Shown here piece by piece: positions 42,162 through 53,300 of a stretch of 64,000 bases of DNA. Made by a program: the position numbers and the translations under genes. The DNA is from Sternotherus odoratus (Eukaryota > Chordata > Testudines > Kinosternidae): positions 18,700,756 to 18,764,755 of the forward strand of contig JAVMKO010000017.1 in the NCBI GenBank assembly GCA_032164245.1. Direction: 5' to 3'. Below the pieces are notes generated by a model. That model was not told where the DNA came from and made no database searches. It saw nothing but the letters and a program-made list of their open reading frames with translations. Positions within the stretch are counted from its first letter, which is position 1; each line of letters opens with the position of its first letter.

Positions 42162-44279
42162 GGACAGCACCCGTCTGGCCGGGAAGGGACTCGGGCGGCT
42201 CCTGCCACCTCTGGGAACATGGCCCCTTTGCAGGCCTGAGCTGGTACAGCCAGCCACTTGGTGGCACAGCCCAGCCATGGCACAAGAACTCAGTGGACTG
42301 ATGGCACGGGCAGAGGCCCTGTCCGGGCAGGGTGTGGCATGGCGGTAGGGGGACGCTATGCAGAGGGAGGCGGCTCCCCAGCAGCGGGAGCTGGGGAGGC
42401 TGCGTCACCCAGGGCTGGGGCTGCTTTCACTTGGACAGAGCCTGGGTGGCGAGGGGCACTTGAGTTGGTATCACGGGTGTGTCCTGCGCTGGCGTCACTG
42501 AGCCAGCAGCACTGTCCGCGCTGCGCCGCGGCTGCTCCCGCCTGGTTACTGTTGGGAAGTGGGCACAGAGGAGAATTTAAAGAAGAGTTTTTAATTTGGA
42601 CCCATGTGTGTGTCCTGGTGTTACTGATCAGTCCCCCAGCAGGGAGTGGGCGGGAGCCAGGGCCCAGCGGCCTAGCAGCATGCCAGCACCTGGGCCTGCT
42701 CCCCCACCCAGACACCTACCAGCACTTGGTGGCTACTAGAGCCCTGTGGCCCACTGGGCTGCTTTACCCTGGTTTTCCCCTGGCTCTCGGGGGCAGGCTG
42801 CAGCCTGGCAGGGCCCTGCTGTGTACTACAGGGGTTGCTTGGTCTGAGTCCCAGCTGCCTGGACAGGGTGGAGGCTGCTGGGGCTCAGGCGCGGCTGGAG
42901 GTGACTGAGCTGATCTGTCCCCCAGCGCCACCTGGATTGTTTATCCAGCCTGAGTCCAGATCCTGCCTCGAGGTAGGAACCGTTCCTAGGAGCTGCCCCT
43001 GGGTTAGGTGCCATGAACAGCCGTTTGCATCACCCTGTTTGGTCTGGACCGTCTCCCTTCTCCCAGCTGTGGCGCTGTCCCTAGCCCCTGCCTCTGCTCC
43101 GACTGCTTTATGAACAGGAGCTCGGGGCTTGCTTTTTCCAGTCCATTTCCCTGGGCTGGGCTGGGCCTGGCAGGCCTGTTCTGGCTGGGGCCGCCCCAGG
43201 CCGAGGTGAGGCCTAAGCGCAGACCTTGCTGGGGCCAGCCTAGGCTGCAGCTCCCTCTTCAGTGCAGCCACCCCTCCTGTCCCGGGGGGGTCAGAGGCTC
43301 TCCTTCCCCCAGCAGCTTCCTGGGGAGAGTAGGCGCCCCCGCGGCCAGTCACGCTTTGTGGGCCAGGCCCTGGCTTGCACGGCAAGGAGGGGTGGTGGGT
43401 TCTTTGCATTAGGGAGGAGTGGGGTGGGGCTGGGTCCTGTGTCCACAGGGGCTGAGACCCTCACTGAGATCAGCAGTAGCTGCTGGGGGTGGGGGGTGGA
43501 GGATGAACTGTGGTACCAGCTCTGTACAGCACGACCTGAGCAACCTCCCCTGGGCTTGCTTGGGGCAGCTGGAGCCAGAGCCAACAGGGCCAGTCTGTCC
43601 TGGGCCTCATCCCCCCCGGGGCCCCTTATGGCCCTGCCTGGCTCCTGATTAATATCCAGGAGGTGGGGAGAGCCTAGGCCAAATTGTCCTGAATAAAGCA
43701 GCCAGTGCATGCGTCCTAGGAGGAGAAGCGAACAAGCCAATGGGTGGGGCTTGCATGGCAATGAGGGGGAGTGGGTTATTTGCCTTAGCCACGAGGGGGT
43801 GGGGCTTGCATGGCAATGAGGGGGAGTGGGTTATTTGCCTTAGCCACGAGGGGGCGGGGCTTGCATGGCAATGAGGGGGAGTGGGTTATTTGCCTTAGCC
43901 ACGAGGGGGTGGGGCTTGCATGGCAATGAGGGGGAGTGGGTTATTTGCCTTAGCCACGAGGGGGCGGGGCTTGCATGGCAATGAGGGGAAGTGGGTTATT
44001 TGCATTAGGTACGAGGGGGCGGGGCTTGCGTAGCAGAGAGGGGGAGGGGGTTATTTGCCTTAGCCACGAGGGGGTGGGGCTTGCATGGCAATGAGGGGGA
44101 GTGGGTTATTTGCCTTAGCCACGAGGGGGCGGGGCTTGCATGGCAATGAGGGGGAGTGGGTTATTTGCATTAGGTGGGGCGGGGCTTGCATTGTAATGAA
44201 GCGGGGTCGGGATGCCGCCTGTTTATGTAACCGGCCGGAGGGGATTAGCGGGCCGGGGCCGGCGTAGGGAGAAGACGCG
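42162..44279. other. BLTP2 3' UTR and BLTP2-RSKR intergenic region
   Basis: Two candidate BLTP2 poly(A) signals are visible: a TTTAAA variant at 42576-42581 followed by TGTGTGTGTCCTGG, giving a 3' UTR of about 430 bp, and a canonical AATAAA at 43692-43697. I favour neither strongly. From 43.74 to 44.2 kb lies the 55-bp array. No other gene is seen. Confidence 0.5.
43740..44200. repeat. 55-bp minisatellite upstream of RSKR
   Basis: Nine copies have a constant 55-bp spacing; TTGCA words start at 43751, 43806, 43861, 43916, 43971, 44026, 44081 and 44136, and the last copy is 5 bp shorter. Each full unit contains GGGGCTTGCATGGCAATGAG, GGTTATTTGCCTTAGCCACG and AGGGGGC/TGGGG. The junction reads GCCACGAGGGGGCGGGG in about half of the units, which resembles both a CTCF core and an Sp1 GC box. 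Confidence 0.92.
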
Positions 44280-47200
44280 ATGGGAGCTGCCAGCAGCGAG
44301 CCGGGGCCCCTCAAGGTGTGTACCGGGGGCGGGGCGGGCTGGGGGCGCGGGTCCGCCCCGCCGGGGTCCCGCCCCCCGCCCCAGGGCTGGCTGCAGCGGG
44401 GCCGGGGCTCACGTGTCTGCTGGCTCCGCAGGGCGGCGGCTTCGCCGAGGTCTGGTGGGTCCGGAGCTGGAAGAGCGCCCTGGCCGGCGTGGGGCTGTCG
44501 GGGCTGGAGCGCGGCTCGGCCGCCAGGAGGCGCCTCCCGCCGCCGCGGGGCCCGGGCGAGAAGCTGGCGACGGGGTGGCCGCTGCCGCGGTTCGTCTCGC
44601 TCTTCCTGCCGGAGTTCCCCGTGCGGCCGCCCGCGGGCCAGCGGCAGCTCAAGGTGCGATGCCCGGCTCGGGGGCGGGGCCCGGGGAGCCCCGGGGCCCG
44701 GGCGGGGTGGGGGAGCCCAGCAGTGCGGGCGCCTGGCTGCCGACGCTGATCCCACCTGCAGGAGTGTCAGGCAAACTCCGGCCCCCGGGCCGCCCCGCTC
44801 TCCCCCCGGCCTCTCCCCCGCTCTCCCCCGGGCCGCCCCGCTCTCCCCCCGGCCCCCCCCCCCTCCCCCGGGCCGCTACCCTCCTTTCCTCTCTGACAAC
44901 CAACACGCTGGAGAGAGGAAAGGGCCCCCCGGGGTTTGCCACCCCCCATCCTTCGGGGGCCCCTCTAGATCCCAGCAGGGGGGCGGGAGGCTGGGGTCCC
45001 CCCCCCCATACCTAATTCAGGGCTCTGTGCAGCCTGGCCTGGAGACCCTGTCCTAGCTGAGCCCCGGGCTGCTCTCCGGGCCTGGCCCTGCTCACCCCCC
45101 CCCCCCCCCGCCCCTGACTTAGCTGAGCCCCGGGCTGCTCTCCCGGCCTGGCCCTGCTCACACCCCGCGCTCACGGCTCCTTTCAGATTCTGGGCGTCGT
45201 TGCCAAAGGCTCCTTCGGGACGGTGCTGAAGGTGCTGGACTGCGGGCAGGAGAAGGTCTTTGCTGTGAAGGTGGGTGCCCGTCCCGCTGTCCCCCTTCCC
45301 CAGGGCGCTGCCCCCTCTCCTGTGCTGACCCACTGGGGCCCTGGCTCCTTCTCTTGTAGGTGGTCCCCAAAGTGGAGGTGCTGCGGCGGGACACCCTGAA
45401 GCAGTGCAAGGAGGAGGTCAGCATCCAGGTAGCTGCTGCTCTCCTTGGGGCCCGGGGCGCAGAGGAGGGGTGGGGGGATCCGCTGGGGAGGGGACTCCTG
45501 AAGCTGCCCCGCCCCAGAGGCCTGGCCAGCTGCCCTGAGCTCGTCCTGTCCGCTAGCCCCAGGTGGGCCGTACCTGGCCATGCTGAGCATCGCCCCTTCC
45601 TCGGCACCTCCGCTTCAGCATCTGGTTTGTTGCTGGGTAAGTTGCCTCCAGCCCCATTGGCTGTCCTGAGCCCTGTCCAGAGATGCCCCCGGGGTGGGGG
45701 CTGTATCCCGGGGGGGGGGGGTTAGGGCGCATTGGGAAGAGGGACGTCCTGCTCCTCCCTGACTCTCCCCATCCCCAGCTCAGATACTCATGCGTCCTGT
45801 TTTTCTTTGTCCCCAGAGGCAGGTCAGCCACCCATTTGTTCACTGCTTAGGGGACAGCTGGCAGGGACAGCGGCATCTCTTCATTAGTGAGTCACCATCT
45901 GCCCGGGGTCTCCCTAGAGTAGGGGCTGCACCCCGCCCCCTCAGACGTTTCCCTCTCCATGTGCACACGGCTCTGTGCTTCTGACCCACATTAAACCTCT
46001 CCTCCGCCCTCAGAGCTTTGGCAGCTGGCGTGCAGCCTGGCTCCGCTGCCCCCTAATCTCCTGTGGATTAGGAGCTGCTTTGTGCTCGCTCCCTCCCCCC
46101 TGTGCACCCGTGGCTGGGTCATGTGAGCAGGCGTTTCCCTCGGGCCGGCCTGGCTCCCCGACCCTGGCTGGCCCAGTTCTCTTGGCCCTCGGGCAATGAC
46201 GGTATCTGCAGCAAAGGGAAGCAGCCCCACTGCAGATATCTGCCTGGGGCCCATGCCCGCTCTGCTCTGCTTCCCCAGCAGGTGATGCCCCTTGGAGGCA
46301 GGTCTGTGGGGAGGGGAAGGGGGCTGCGTTTGCCTAGAGTCCTGGCTCTCCCCAGGGCGGTGCGCGCTAGGCCCCCCTAAGCTGTAACGTCTGTCTCCCT
46401 CTGCAGTGTGCACATATTGCAGCACCGGAGACCTGTACACACTCTGGGCCTCCTCGGGGCGCTTCGAGGAAACCACCATTCGCCTGTTTGCAGCCGAGCT
46501 GGTTCTGGTGCTGGGTGAGTGACCGGCTGAGGGGTGCTTGCATAGGAAGTTGTGCTGGGGCAGGGAGTCCCTCCGGGTTCCCCTGGGGCTGTGTGGCTGA
46601 CGCTGCCAGCGCCCTGGGATCTCTGGGTCCTGGAGAGGAGGCTCTGTGTGGGGCAGCGGGGGCAGCTGTGGGCTCCCCCCTGCCTGCCAGGAGCAGCTGG
46701 TCAGACAGCTTCCCCCATACTGGGTCAGGCCTCTGGTCCTTCTGACCGCCCCAGTGGGACTCTGGTGACCCGCCTCCTTTCTCCTCTTCCAGGTTATCTC
46801 CACGACCTGGGCATTGTGCACCGAGACGTGAAGGTACCAGTCCCTGGGGCGGGGCTGACGAGTCCGACACAAGCTCGGGGCGGTTGACTCCGCTGCATGG
46901 CTCTGGGCGGCTGGGTTTGGCTGGCGGGAGCTGGGGGCAGCAAGTTCCTTGGGGGTGGGGTGGGCTTGCCTCCCTCAAGTTCCTTGGGGGTGGGGGGATA
47001 GCTCAGTGGTTTGAGCATTGGTCTGCTAAACCCAGGGTTGTGAGTTCAATCCTTGAGGGGGCCATTTAGGGATCTGGGGCAAAAAATCTGTCAGGGGACA
47101 GTACTTAATCCTGCTAGTGTAGGCAGGCGGATCCTGCTAGTGTAGGCAGGGGACTGGACTCGATGACCTTCAAGGTCTTTCCAGTTCTAGGAGATTGGTA

Positions 47201-49833
47201 TATCTCCATTTATTTATTTATTTTATTTTTTTTTATTTAAGGCCCCAAACTCCTGTCTGATGGGGTGGGGGGAAGGGGGGGGGCTGGACTCAGCTGCTCC
47301 GTTCAGTGAGGGCGGGGGCAGCTGCCCTTTTCCACACTAGTTTGGGTGAGTGCTGCCCGAGGCCTGATCCAGCCCATTGTGGACCCTGGGGGGCTCTCAG
47401 AGGAGGGGCTGGTCTCCTCACACAGGCAGACGTGGGGGAGGGGGGAGTGAGCCGTGGGGGGGCCTCGTGAGCAGCCGGATGGGAATATGGCCCTTTCCAG
47501 CCCCGTGAGGCCAGCTGGTGTGTCCTGGCCGGGCGGCCTCGCTGGGCTGAGTACACCTGGAGGAGGATGTAATGTGACCTCTGACCTCTCTCCTTTTCAG
47601 ATGGAGAACATACTCCTGGACGAACGAGGTACCTGCACCACTCCGCTGCCGCCCCCCCCCAGGGGAACATGCTGGGCTTGAGCCCCTCTTCCCTGGGTGT
47701 GGGGATGCTGGGCTGGCTGCGCTCCCAGCGTCTGGGAGGGGTGGGGGAAATGCCAGGTTGGCAGGGTCTGTGTTCAGGACTTGGGGGGTGGGGGGAATGT
47801 GTGTGTGGGTTGAATGGCAGGGTCCGTGTTCGGGGTTTGCGGGGTGGGGGGAATGTGTGTGGGGGTTGAATGGCAGGGTCCGTGTTCGGGGTTTGCGGGG
47901 TGGGGGGAATGTGTGTGTGGGGGTTGAATGGCAGGGTCCGTGTTCGGGGTTTGCGGGGTGGGGGGAATGTGTGTGTGGGGGTTGAATGGCAGGGTCCGTG
48001 TTCGGGGTTTGCGGGGTGGGGGGAATGTGTGTGTGGGGGTTGAATGGCAGGGTCCGTGTTCGGGGTTTGCGGGGTGGGGGGAATGCGTGTGTGGGGGTTG
48101 AATGGCAGGGTCCGTGTTCGGGGTTTGCGGGGTGGGGGGAATGCGTGTGTGGGGGTTGAATGGCAGGGTCCGTGTTCGGGGTTTGCGGGGTGGGGGGAAT
48201 GCGTGTGGGGGTTGAATGGCAGGGTCCGTGTTCGGGGTTTGCGGGGTGGGGGGAATGCGTGTGGGGGTTGAATGGCAGGGTCCGTGTTCGGGGTTTGCGG
48301 GGTGGGGGGAATGTGTGTGGGGGTTGAATGGCAGGGTCCGTGTTCGGGGTTTGCGGGGTGGGGGGAATGTGTGTGGGGGTTGAATGGCAGGGTCCGTGTT
48401 CGGGGTTTGCGGGGTGGGGGGAATGTATGCCAGGTTGGCAGGGTCCGTGTACGGGGCTGGGAGGGGCGATGCTGGGCTGGCAGTCAGGGTAGTGGCTGGC
48501 TCCATGGGGGCAGGACTCTTGCAGGACAGTGATACAGCGGATCTCTGTGCACAGGGCACCTAAAGCTGACAGACTTTGGCCTTTCCCGCCACCTGGGCCG
48601 AGGGGAGCGGGCTTACACCATCTGTGGGACCCTGCAGTACATGGGTAAGACTGGCACAGGCTGTGCTGGGCAGTGGGGCTGTGGGTCGGGGCCCTGCACA
48701 AACCCTGACTCTGCTTTCTCTTGGGATTGGCAGCCCCAGAAGTGCTGGGCGGGGGCCCCTACAGCCATTCTGCTGACTGGTGGTCTCTGGGCATCCTGCT
48801 CTTTACTCTGGCTACTGGGAAGGTGAGGTGACAGGGCCAGGGGTCAAATTCTTTGTCACTGGGGGGTGAGGGGCTGGGGCAGCATCCCTCTTGGTCTGGG
48901 CCCACAGCCCTACTATCCCATGGAGCCACACTGGCGAGTGGGAGGGTCCGGGGGCAGAGGAATAACCAGTGTTCCGTGTCTCACCCAGATCCCAGCTGGG
49001 TGGGTCACTGGGCCACCCTTCTCCTTGGTCTAAGGCTGCCTCCCGTCTGCAGCACTTCGGGCAGCACCACCAGAGTCTGCTGGTGGGTTCCCTGCTTCCC
49101 ATCCCCGCGTGATGCCGGGAGCCTCTGCCTGAGCCGTGGTCTGGATCGTGCAATAGATCTGGGAAGGGCTTGAGCCCAGAGGGGCTCTGCCTGCGGAGGG
49201 CTGGAAGATGGTGTGTAGAGGGGTGTCTGGTGGTACCTGCAACCAACATGTGGTGCTCCTGCCCCAGCCCGGACCTTGGGGCTGGGCTCCTGCTGCAGCT
49301 GCTGGGCCTGTGCCTTCTGCGCCAGCTGCTCTTGGGGAATGCTTCCTTCCGGGGGACTAACAGCCCACTCCTGTCTCCCCCAGTTCCCGGTTCCCCCCGA
49401 GCAAGACCACCTGGCCATGCTGGTGAGCGTGAACCGCTGCAGCTACGAGACCCCGGGCTCCCTGAGCAGGGGCCTGTCCCTCCTGCTCAGCGAGGTAACT
49501 CCTTCCAATCCCTCCTGCACCTCGGCTCCCCCGTCCCTGGTCCCGGCAATGCTGGCTGTATCCCCTGTACATGCAGCCAGTTCTCACGCTCAGGCTCTCC
49601 CTCCCCAGCTCCTGTGCCGAAACCCCCTGCGGCGCCTGCGCTACCTCCACCACTTCAAGAGCCACCTCTTCTTCCGGGGCGTGACCTTCGACGCCGAGCT
49701 CCTGCAGAAGCAGCAGGTGGACGTCGTGGTGGCTGCGCGGCAAGCGGAGGCGGCGGCCCGAGAATCCTCCATCGCCTTTGCAGACTTTGACTGTGACCTC
49801 CTGGCCTCCCTGAGCCGCCCCTGGCCTGGCTGA
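44280..49833 (+). CDS. RSKR: Ribosomal protein S6 kinase-related protein (SGK494), AGC-like kinase, complete
   Basis: Twelve exons, 44280-44315, 44432-44653, 45187-45270, 45360-45428, 45817-45886, 46407-46514, 46793-46833, 47601-47628, 48555-48644, 48734-48822, 49384-49494 and 49609-49833, give 390 residues; human has about 410. The kinase signature is complete: glycine loop AKGSFGTV (residues 92-99, first Gly replaced by Ala), ATP lysine in VFAVK (K114), helix C Glu in [16 protein letters not shown] (206-213), DFG (226-228), and GTLQYMAPE with the APE motif at 250-252. An active enzyme is therefore expected. The start MGAASS fits the N-myristoylation pattern (Gly2, Ser6), so membrane attachment is likely, though inferred. 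The N-terminal 86 residues diverge from mammals except [18 protein letters not shown]. The C-terminus [12 protein letters not shown] matches the family tail. Substrates are not known to me. Confidence 0.96.
46991..47240 (+). mobile_element. tRNA-derived SINE (turtle polIII type), RSKR intron 7
   Basis: A tRNA-like head with A box TAGCTCAGTGGTTTGAGCAT and B box GAGTTCAATCC is followed by a tRNA-unrelated body (GACTGGACTCGATGACCTTC, AAGGTCTTTCCAGTTCTA). The tail is AT-rich (TTTATTTATTTATTTTA). This layout matches the SINE family widespread in cryptodiran turtles. A 22-bp segment (GGATCCTGCTAGTGTAGGCA) is tandemly duplicated in the body. Confidence 0.9.
47760..48430. repeat. 56-58-bp minisatellite in RSKR intron 8
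   Basis: About 11 copies contain GTTGAATGGCAGGGTCCGTG, TTCGGGGTTTGCGGGGTGGG and GGGAATGTGTGTG. Length variation comes from the number of GT dinucleotides, and copies alternate AATGTGTG and AATGCGTG. Long minus-strand open frames rich in His/Pro/Thr arise from it and are not genes. Confidence 0.92.
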
Positions 49834-50116
49834 GGCAGAGCTGACCCACGCCCTTGGCCCTGCTGGAGCCCTGGATGCCCCCGGGCCAGCCAGGAGCACC
49901 CTTCTGTATGCTCAGGAAACCCCTCCTGTGCCGTCTCTGGGAGCGCAGCCCAGGGCCCCCAGCCCGCCAGCAGTGGCTCCTGCCTGGGCCAGTAGGAAGG
50001 GGCTCCCTGAATGGGTCCCCCCTCTTCCCCGCCCCTCCGTTTCGATCAGGCGGCTGGGGGTGTGCGTGTCCCCTGGGGGCAGGCTGCAGGACCTGCCTAG
50101 TGGCAGGTGACTAAGC

Positions 50117-50122
50117 AATAAA
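50117..50122 (+). terminator. RSKR: RSKR poly(A) signal AATAAA
   Basis: AATAAA lies 284 bp after the RSKR stop and is followed by GT-rich TGGTGTGCGTGGC about 15-30 bp downstream, a good cleavage context. It is about 180 bp before the SPAG5 promoter elements. Confidence 0.85.
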
Positions 50123-50302
50123 TGACATTTCCACTGGTGTGCGTGGCATGGCTGTGGGACGGGGGCGGGGCTCTGTGGGCGATCCAGCCCACACCGCTAG
50201 GGGGCGCCCCAGTCCCCGAGCGCTGGGCTGGCAGGAGACGCTCCTGGGAGGGGACACGGCGTCGCCCCGCCCCCTCGCGTAATGACGCAACTGGCGGCGC
50301 AG

Positions 50303-50330
50303 CCAATGGCCTTGGCGCGCTCTGTTCAAA
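50303..50330 (+). promoter_or_regulatory. SPAG5: SPAG5 promoter: CCAAT box plus CDE/CHR cell-cycle module
   Basis: CCAAT lies at 50303-50307, an E2F/CDE-like TTGGCGCGC at 50312-50320, then exactly 4 nt (TCTG), then TTCAAA at 50325-50330, the reverse complement of the CHR TTTGAA. Known G2/M genes have this CCAAT - CDE - 4 nt - CHR order, repressed by DREAM/MuvB in resting cells. It fits astrin as a mitotic protein. Binding is inferred. Confidence 0.7.
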
Positions 50331-50374
50331 TGGAGGCTGTGGCGGCGCGAGGCCGGAGAGCAGGTCGGGTTCCC

Positions 50375-53300
50375 ATGGAGACCACCGGGCCCCCGGCGGA
50401 GAGCGCGGCCGCGCGCGAGGTGAGCACATCCCCGCCCCCCCCCCCCACCGGTGGGCCGGGGGCGGTGTCAGGATCCTCGGGTGCCCCCCCCTCGGGACAC
50501 CGGGGGGGGGGCGCGGGCTGTGGGAGTCACGCGGGGGTTTCTTGTGTCCCGCCTCAGAAGCCCGCGGCCCGGGCCCCGCTCCAGGACCTCCCGCTCCAGC
50601 CGCCGGCCGCCCCCCGGGAGCGGAAGTTTCCCCAAAGCGCGATGGAAGCCGGGAAGCCCTCGTCTCTCACGCCGCTCTTCGCCCGGCTTCGGCTGCAGGT
50701 GGGGCGAGCGCCGGGGGGGGGCGGGGCGAGGGGCGAGCGCCGGGGGGGGGCGGGGCGAGGGGCGAGCGCCGGGGGGGGGCGGGGCGAGGGGCGAGCGCCG
50801 GGGGGGGGGGCGGGGCGAGGGGCGAGCGCCGGGGGGGGCGGGGCGAGGGGCGAGCGCCGGGGGGGGGGGCGGGGCGAGGGGCGAGCGCCGGGGGGGGGGG
50901 CGGGGCGAGGGGCGAGCGCCGGGGGGGGGGGCGGGGCGAGGGGCGAGCGCCGGGGGGGGGGCGGGGCGAGGGGCGAGCGCCGGGGGGGGGGCGGGGCGAG
51001 GGGCGAGCGCCGGGGGGGGGGGCGGGGCGAGGGGCGAGCGCCGGGGGGGGGGCGGGGCGAGGGGCGAGCGCCGGGGGGGGGCGGGGCGAGCGCCGGGGGG
51101 GGGGGGGGGCCGGGCGAGCGCCGGGGGGGCGGGGCATAGCAGGTCCAAGAGTACCCTGTGCTCAGGGCTCTGGAGCTCACCTCTTAGTGCGAAGCAGCAG
51201 GGTGGCGACTGCAGCAGGGAGGGGATTCGTGTGCTGCCCCGGAAGCAGCCAAGGGGGTTTCTGCGTGTACCCCAGAGAGCTGTGGGGTTCTCAGCCCCCC
51301 CCCCCCCCTGCACTGAACACAAGTATGTTCCCTCCCTGCTGTGTGTGTAGACAGGAGGGATGCTGGGCCAGGGGCCTTCTGGGGACAAGCCCGTCAAAGC
51401 CTGCCAGACCGGCATGGCACTCGTGTGGGAGCTGCGGAAGAGCAGTGGCCCGGGTTCTGTGGTTCTTCACCTCATTCTGTTTCCCCTCCACACAGGACGG
51501 CAGAAGCACATTGCGTAGCTCACAGATGACACCTGCCATCAAAATCTGGGCGGACTCCCTGCCAAACACAACATTCCGTTCCGAACCTGTGGAGGAGAAT
51601 AAGGCCTGGCCCAGTACAAAAGAGCAACCGCTGGGTCTGGCTCCACATAGCTCCACACCAAAGGCTTCCGAGGTGCCTGGTAGCCCCCAGCAAATGGGCG
51701 GGGGGGAAAGTGCCTTATCTGCTGACTCTCTTCCTGGGGCTGAGCCTGGGGAGGAGCGTGTGCTGGGGGAGGTCACAACCCTGCGGGACAACTTTGGGGG
51801 GAGGAGGGTAGATGCTGCAGACCCGTCCCAGTTGGAGGGAGAGGTGGAGAAGGATGAGGCAGACCGGGCTTCTGAGACCTCTCGGGCTTCTGAAGGAACA
51901 GTGAGGGTGGATGAAGATCAGGCCCACGTGACGAGGGTGGAGAATGAGCCCTGCCTGGACAGTGGCCCTTCGCACACCAGGGCCATCCAAGACGCTGCTG
52001 AGCTGGGGGTGCCGGAGAAGCAGAGCTGTGCTGCTGTGGTAATGATTTCATTAGTCCCTCCTGTGTGCTCTCCCGAGAGACTGTGCCCGCTCCTAGCGGG
52101 CTCCGCAGAGGGGTGTGACCCTGAGCAGCTGTCAGCCACACAGGTGCTTGGAAGCCCTCCTGCATCTGAGGAGAACAGCATCTGGACCGTGATTCCTGAG
52201 ACTGATTCTCTACAGCTTCCCAGCAACCTGGTCACCCGGAAGGAAACAGAAGGACATAGCAGTGCCCTGCCTATTCCAGGGGGAGAAGAGTCGGGAAGTT
52301 GCCCCCTCCATTTTGGTGGTGACCAACCCAGCTTTCTGGTGTCTGAAGAGGACTCCCTTCAGGCTTCGGTCTGGCAGGATGTGGCTTCAAGTTCTGCTCA
52401 CAAGTCTTCCCTGCAGGGAGGAGCAGCAGCTCTCTCAACCCCAGTGCCCCCTCATGAGGGTGGGTGCAACGTGTCCGGTACCATCTCCTGGATGACACCA
52501 CTGGTGTGGCTGGAGAAGAACATGGGCACCTCTGCTGTGATGGAGTCCTTGAGGCAAAGCTTGCCACTGCCAGCTCTGCAGCAAGATTCAGGCACAAGTG
52601 TCACCCCAGTCTCCACCTGCTCTGCGTGGACCTGGATGACGCCCCGAGCGCTGCTGGAGAAGAGCGTGAACACCTCCGCGGAACGGCCTGCCTGCGCCAA
52701 GGACAGTGCTGCAGAAACGGATTCTCTGCTCTGGCAGTAAGTTTCCCTCTTACCCCCACACAATTCAGTTACTCTCACACTCTAGGGACATCCACCTTTA
52801 CCTAGTTCCTAAGGCTCAGGGCATATTCTTTGCAGGACCCTTTTCCAGTGAAAGAGCCTTACACAGTAATACCCTTATCCTGTATTTATTAACAATTACC
52901 AGTCAGAATACACCTGCTAAGCATACAGTGCCATGCTCAATCCTGACCAGGCAGGTGGACTTCCCCTGTTGGCCCGGCAAGGTCAGTCTTGTCTGCATTC
53001 TGGTTGCTGCGTATCATGCTTTGATCTTAGGCTGCCTCTTAGAGGTGAGTTCTTCCAGGTCTTTCTTTCTTTTGTTACTTCCTTGCTGGTCTCCTTCTTG
53101 GATCCCAATTGATATAGTGAAACTTGAGTCCTGCTTAGCTATATACTTTAACCAATCATTTTACTAACCAATTCTAACATTGTAACAAAATTCTCTAGCT
53201 TAATCATACCTCACCACCTTAATTAATTTATGCCTAGCCAGATAAATTCTGTAACAGAGAGAGATCATACAGACAAACAATAGAGAAGACCATAAAGAGA

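Noticed and set aside
46991..47064. Possible tRNA gene
   Set aside because: A and B boxes are present, but the sequence continues into a SINE body and AT-rich tail. It is a SINE head, not a functional tRNA.
47418..48701. 427-codon minus-strand open frame in RSKR
   Set aside because: It is antisense translation of the 56-58-bp minisatellite ([18 protein letters not shown] repeats).
50122..52740. 872-codon open frame across SPAG5 exons 1-3
   Set aside because: Its frame fits exon 3 but not exons 1-2. The middle is the G-rich array of intron 2, so it is not one coding exon.
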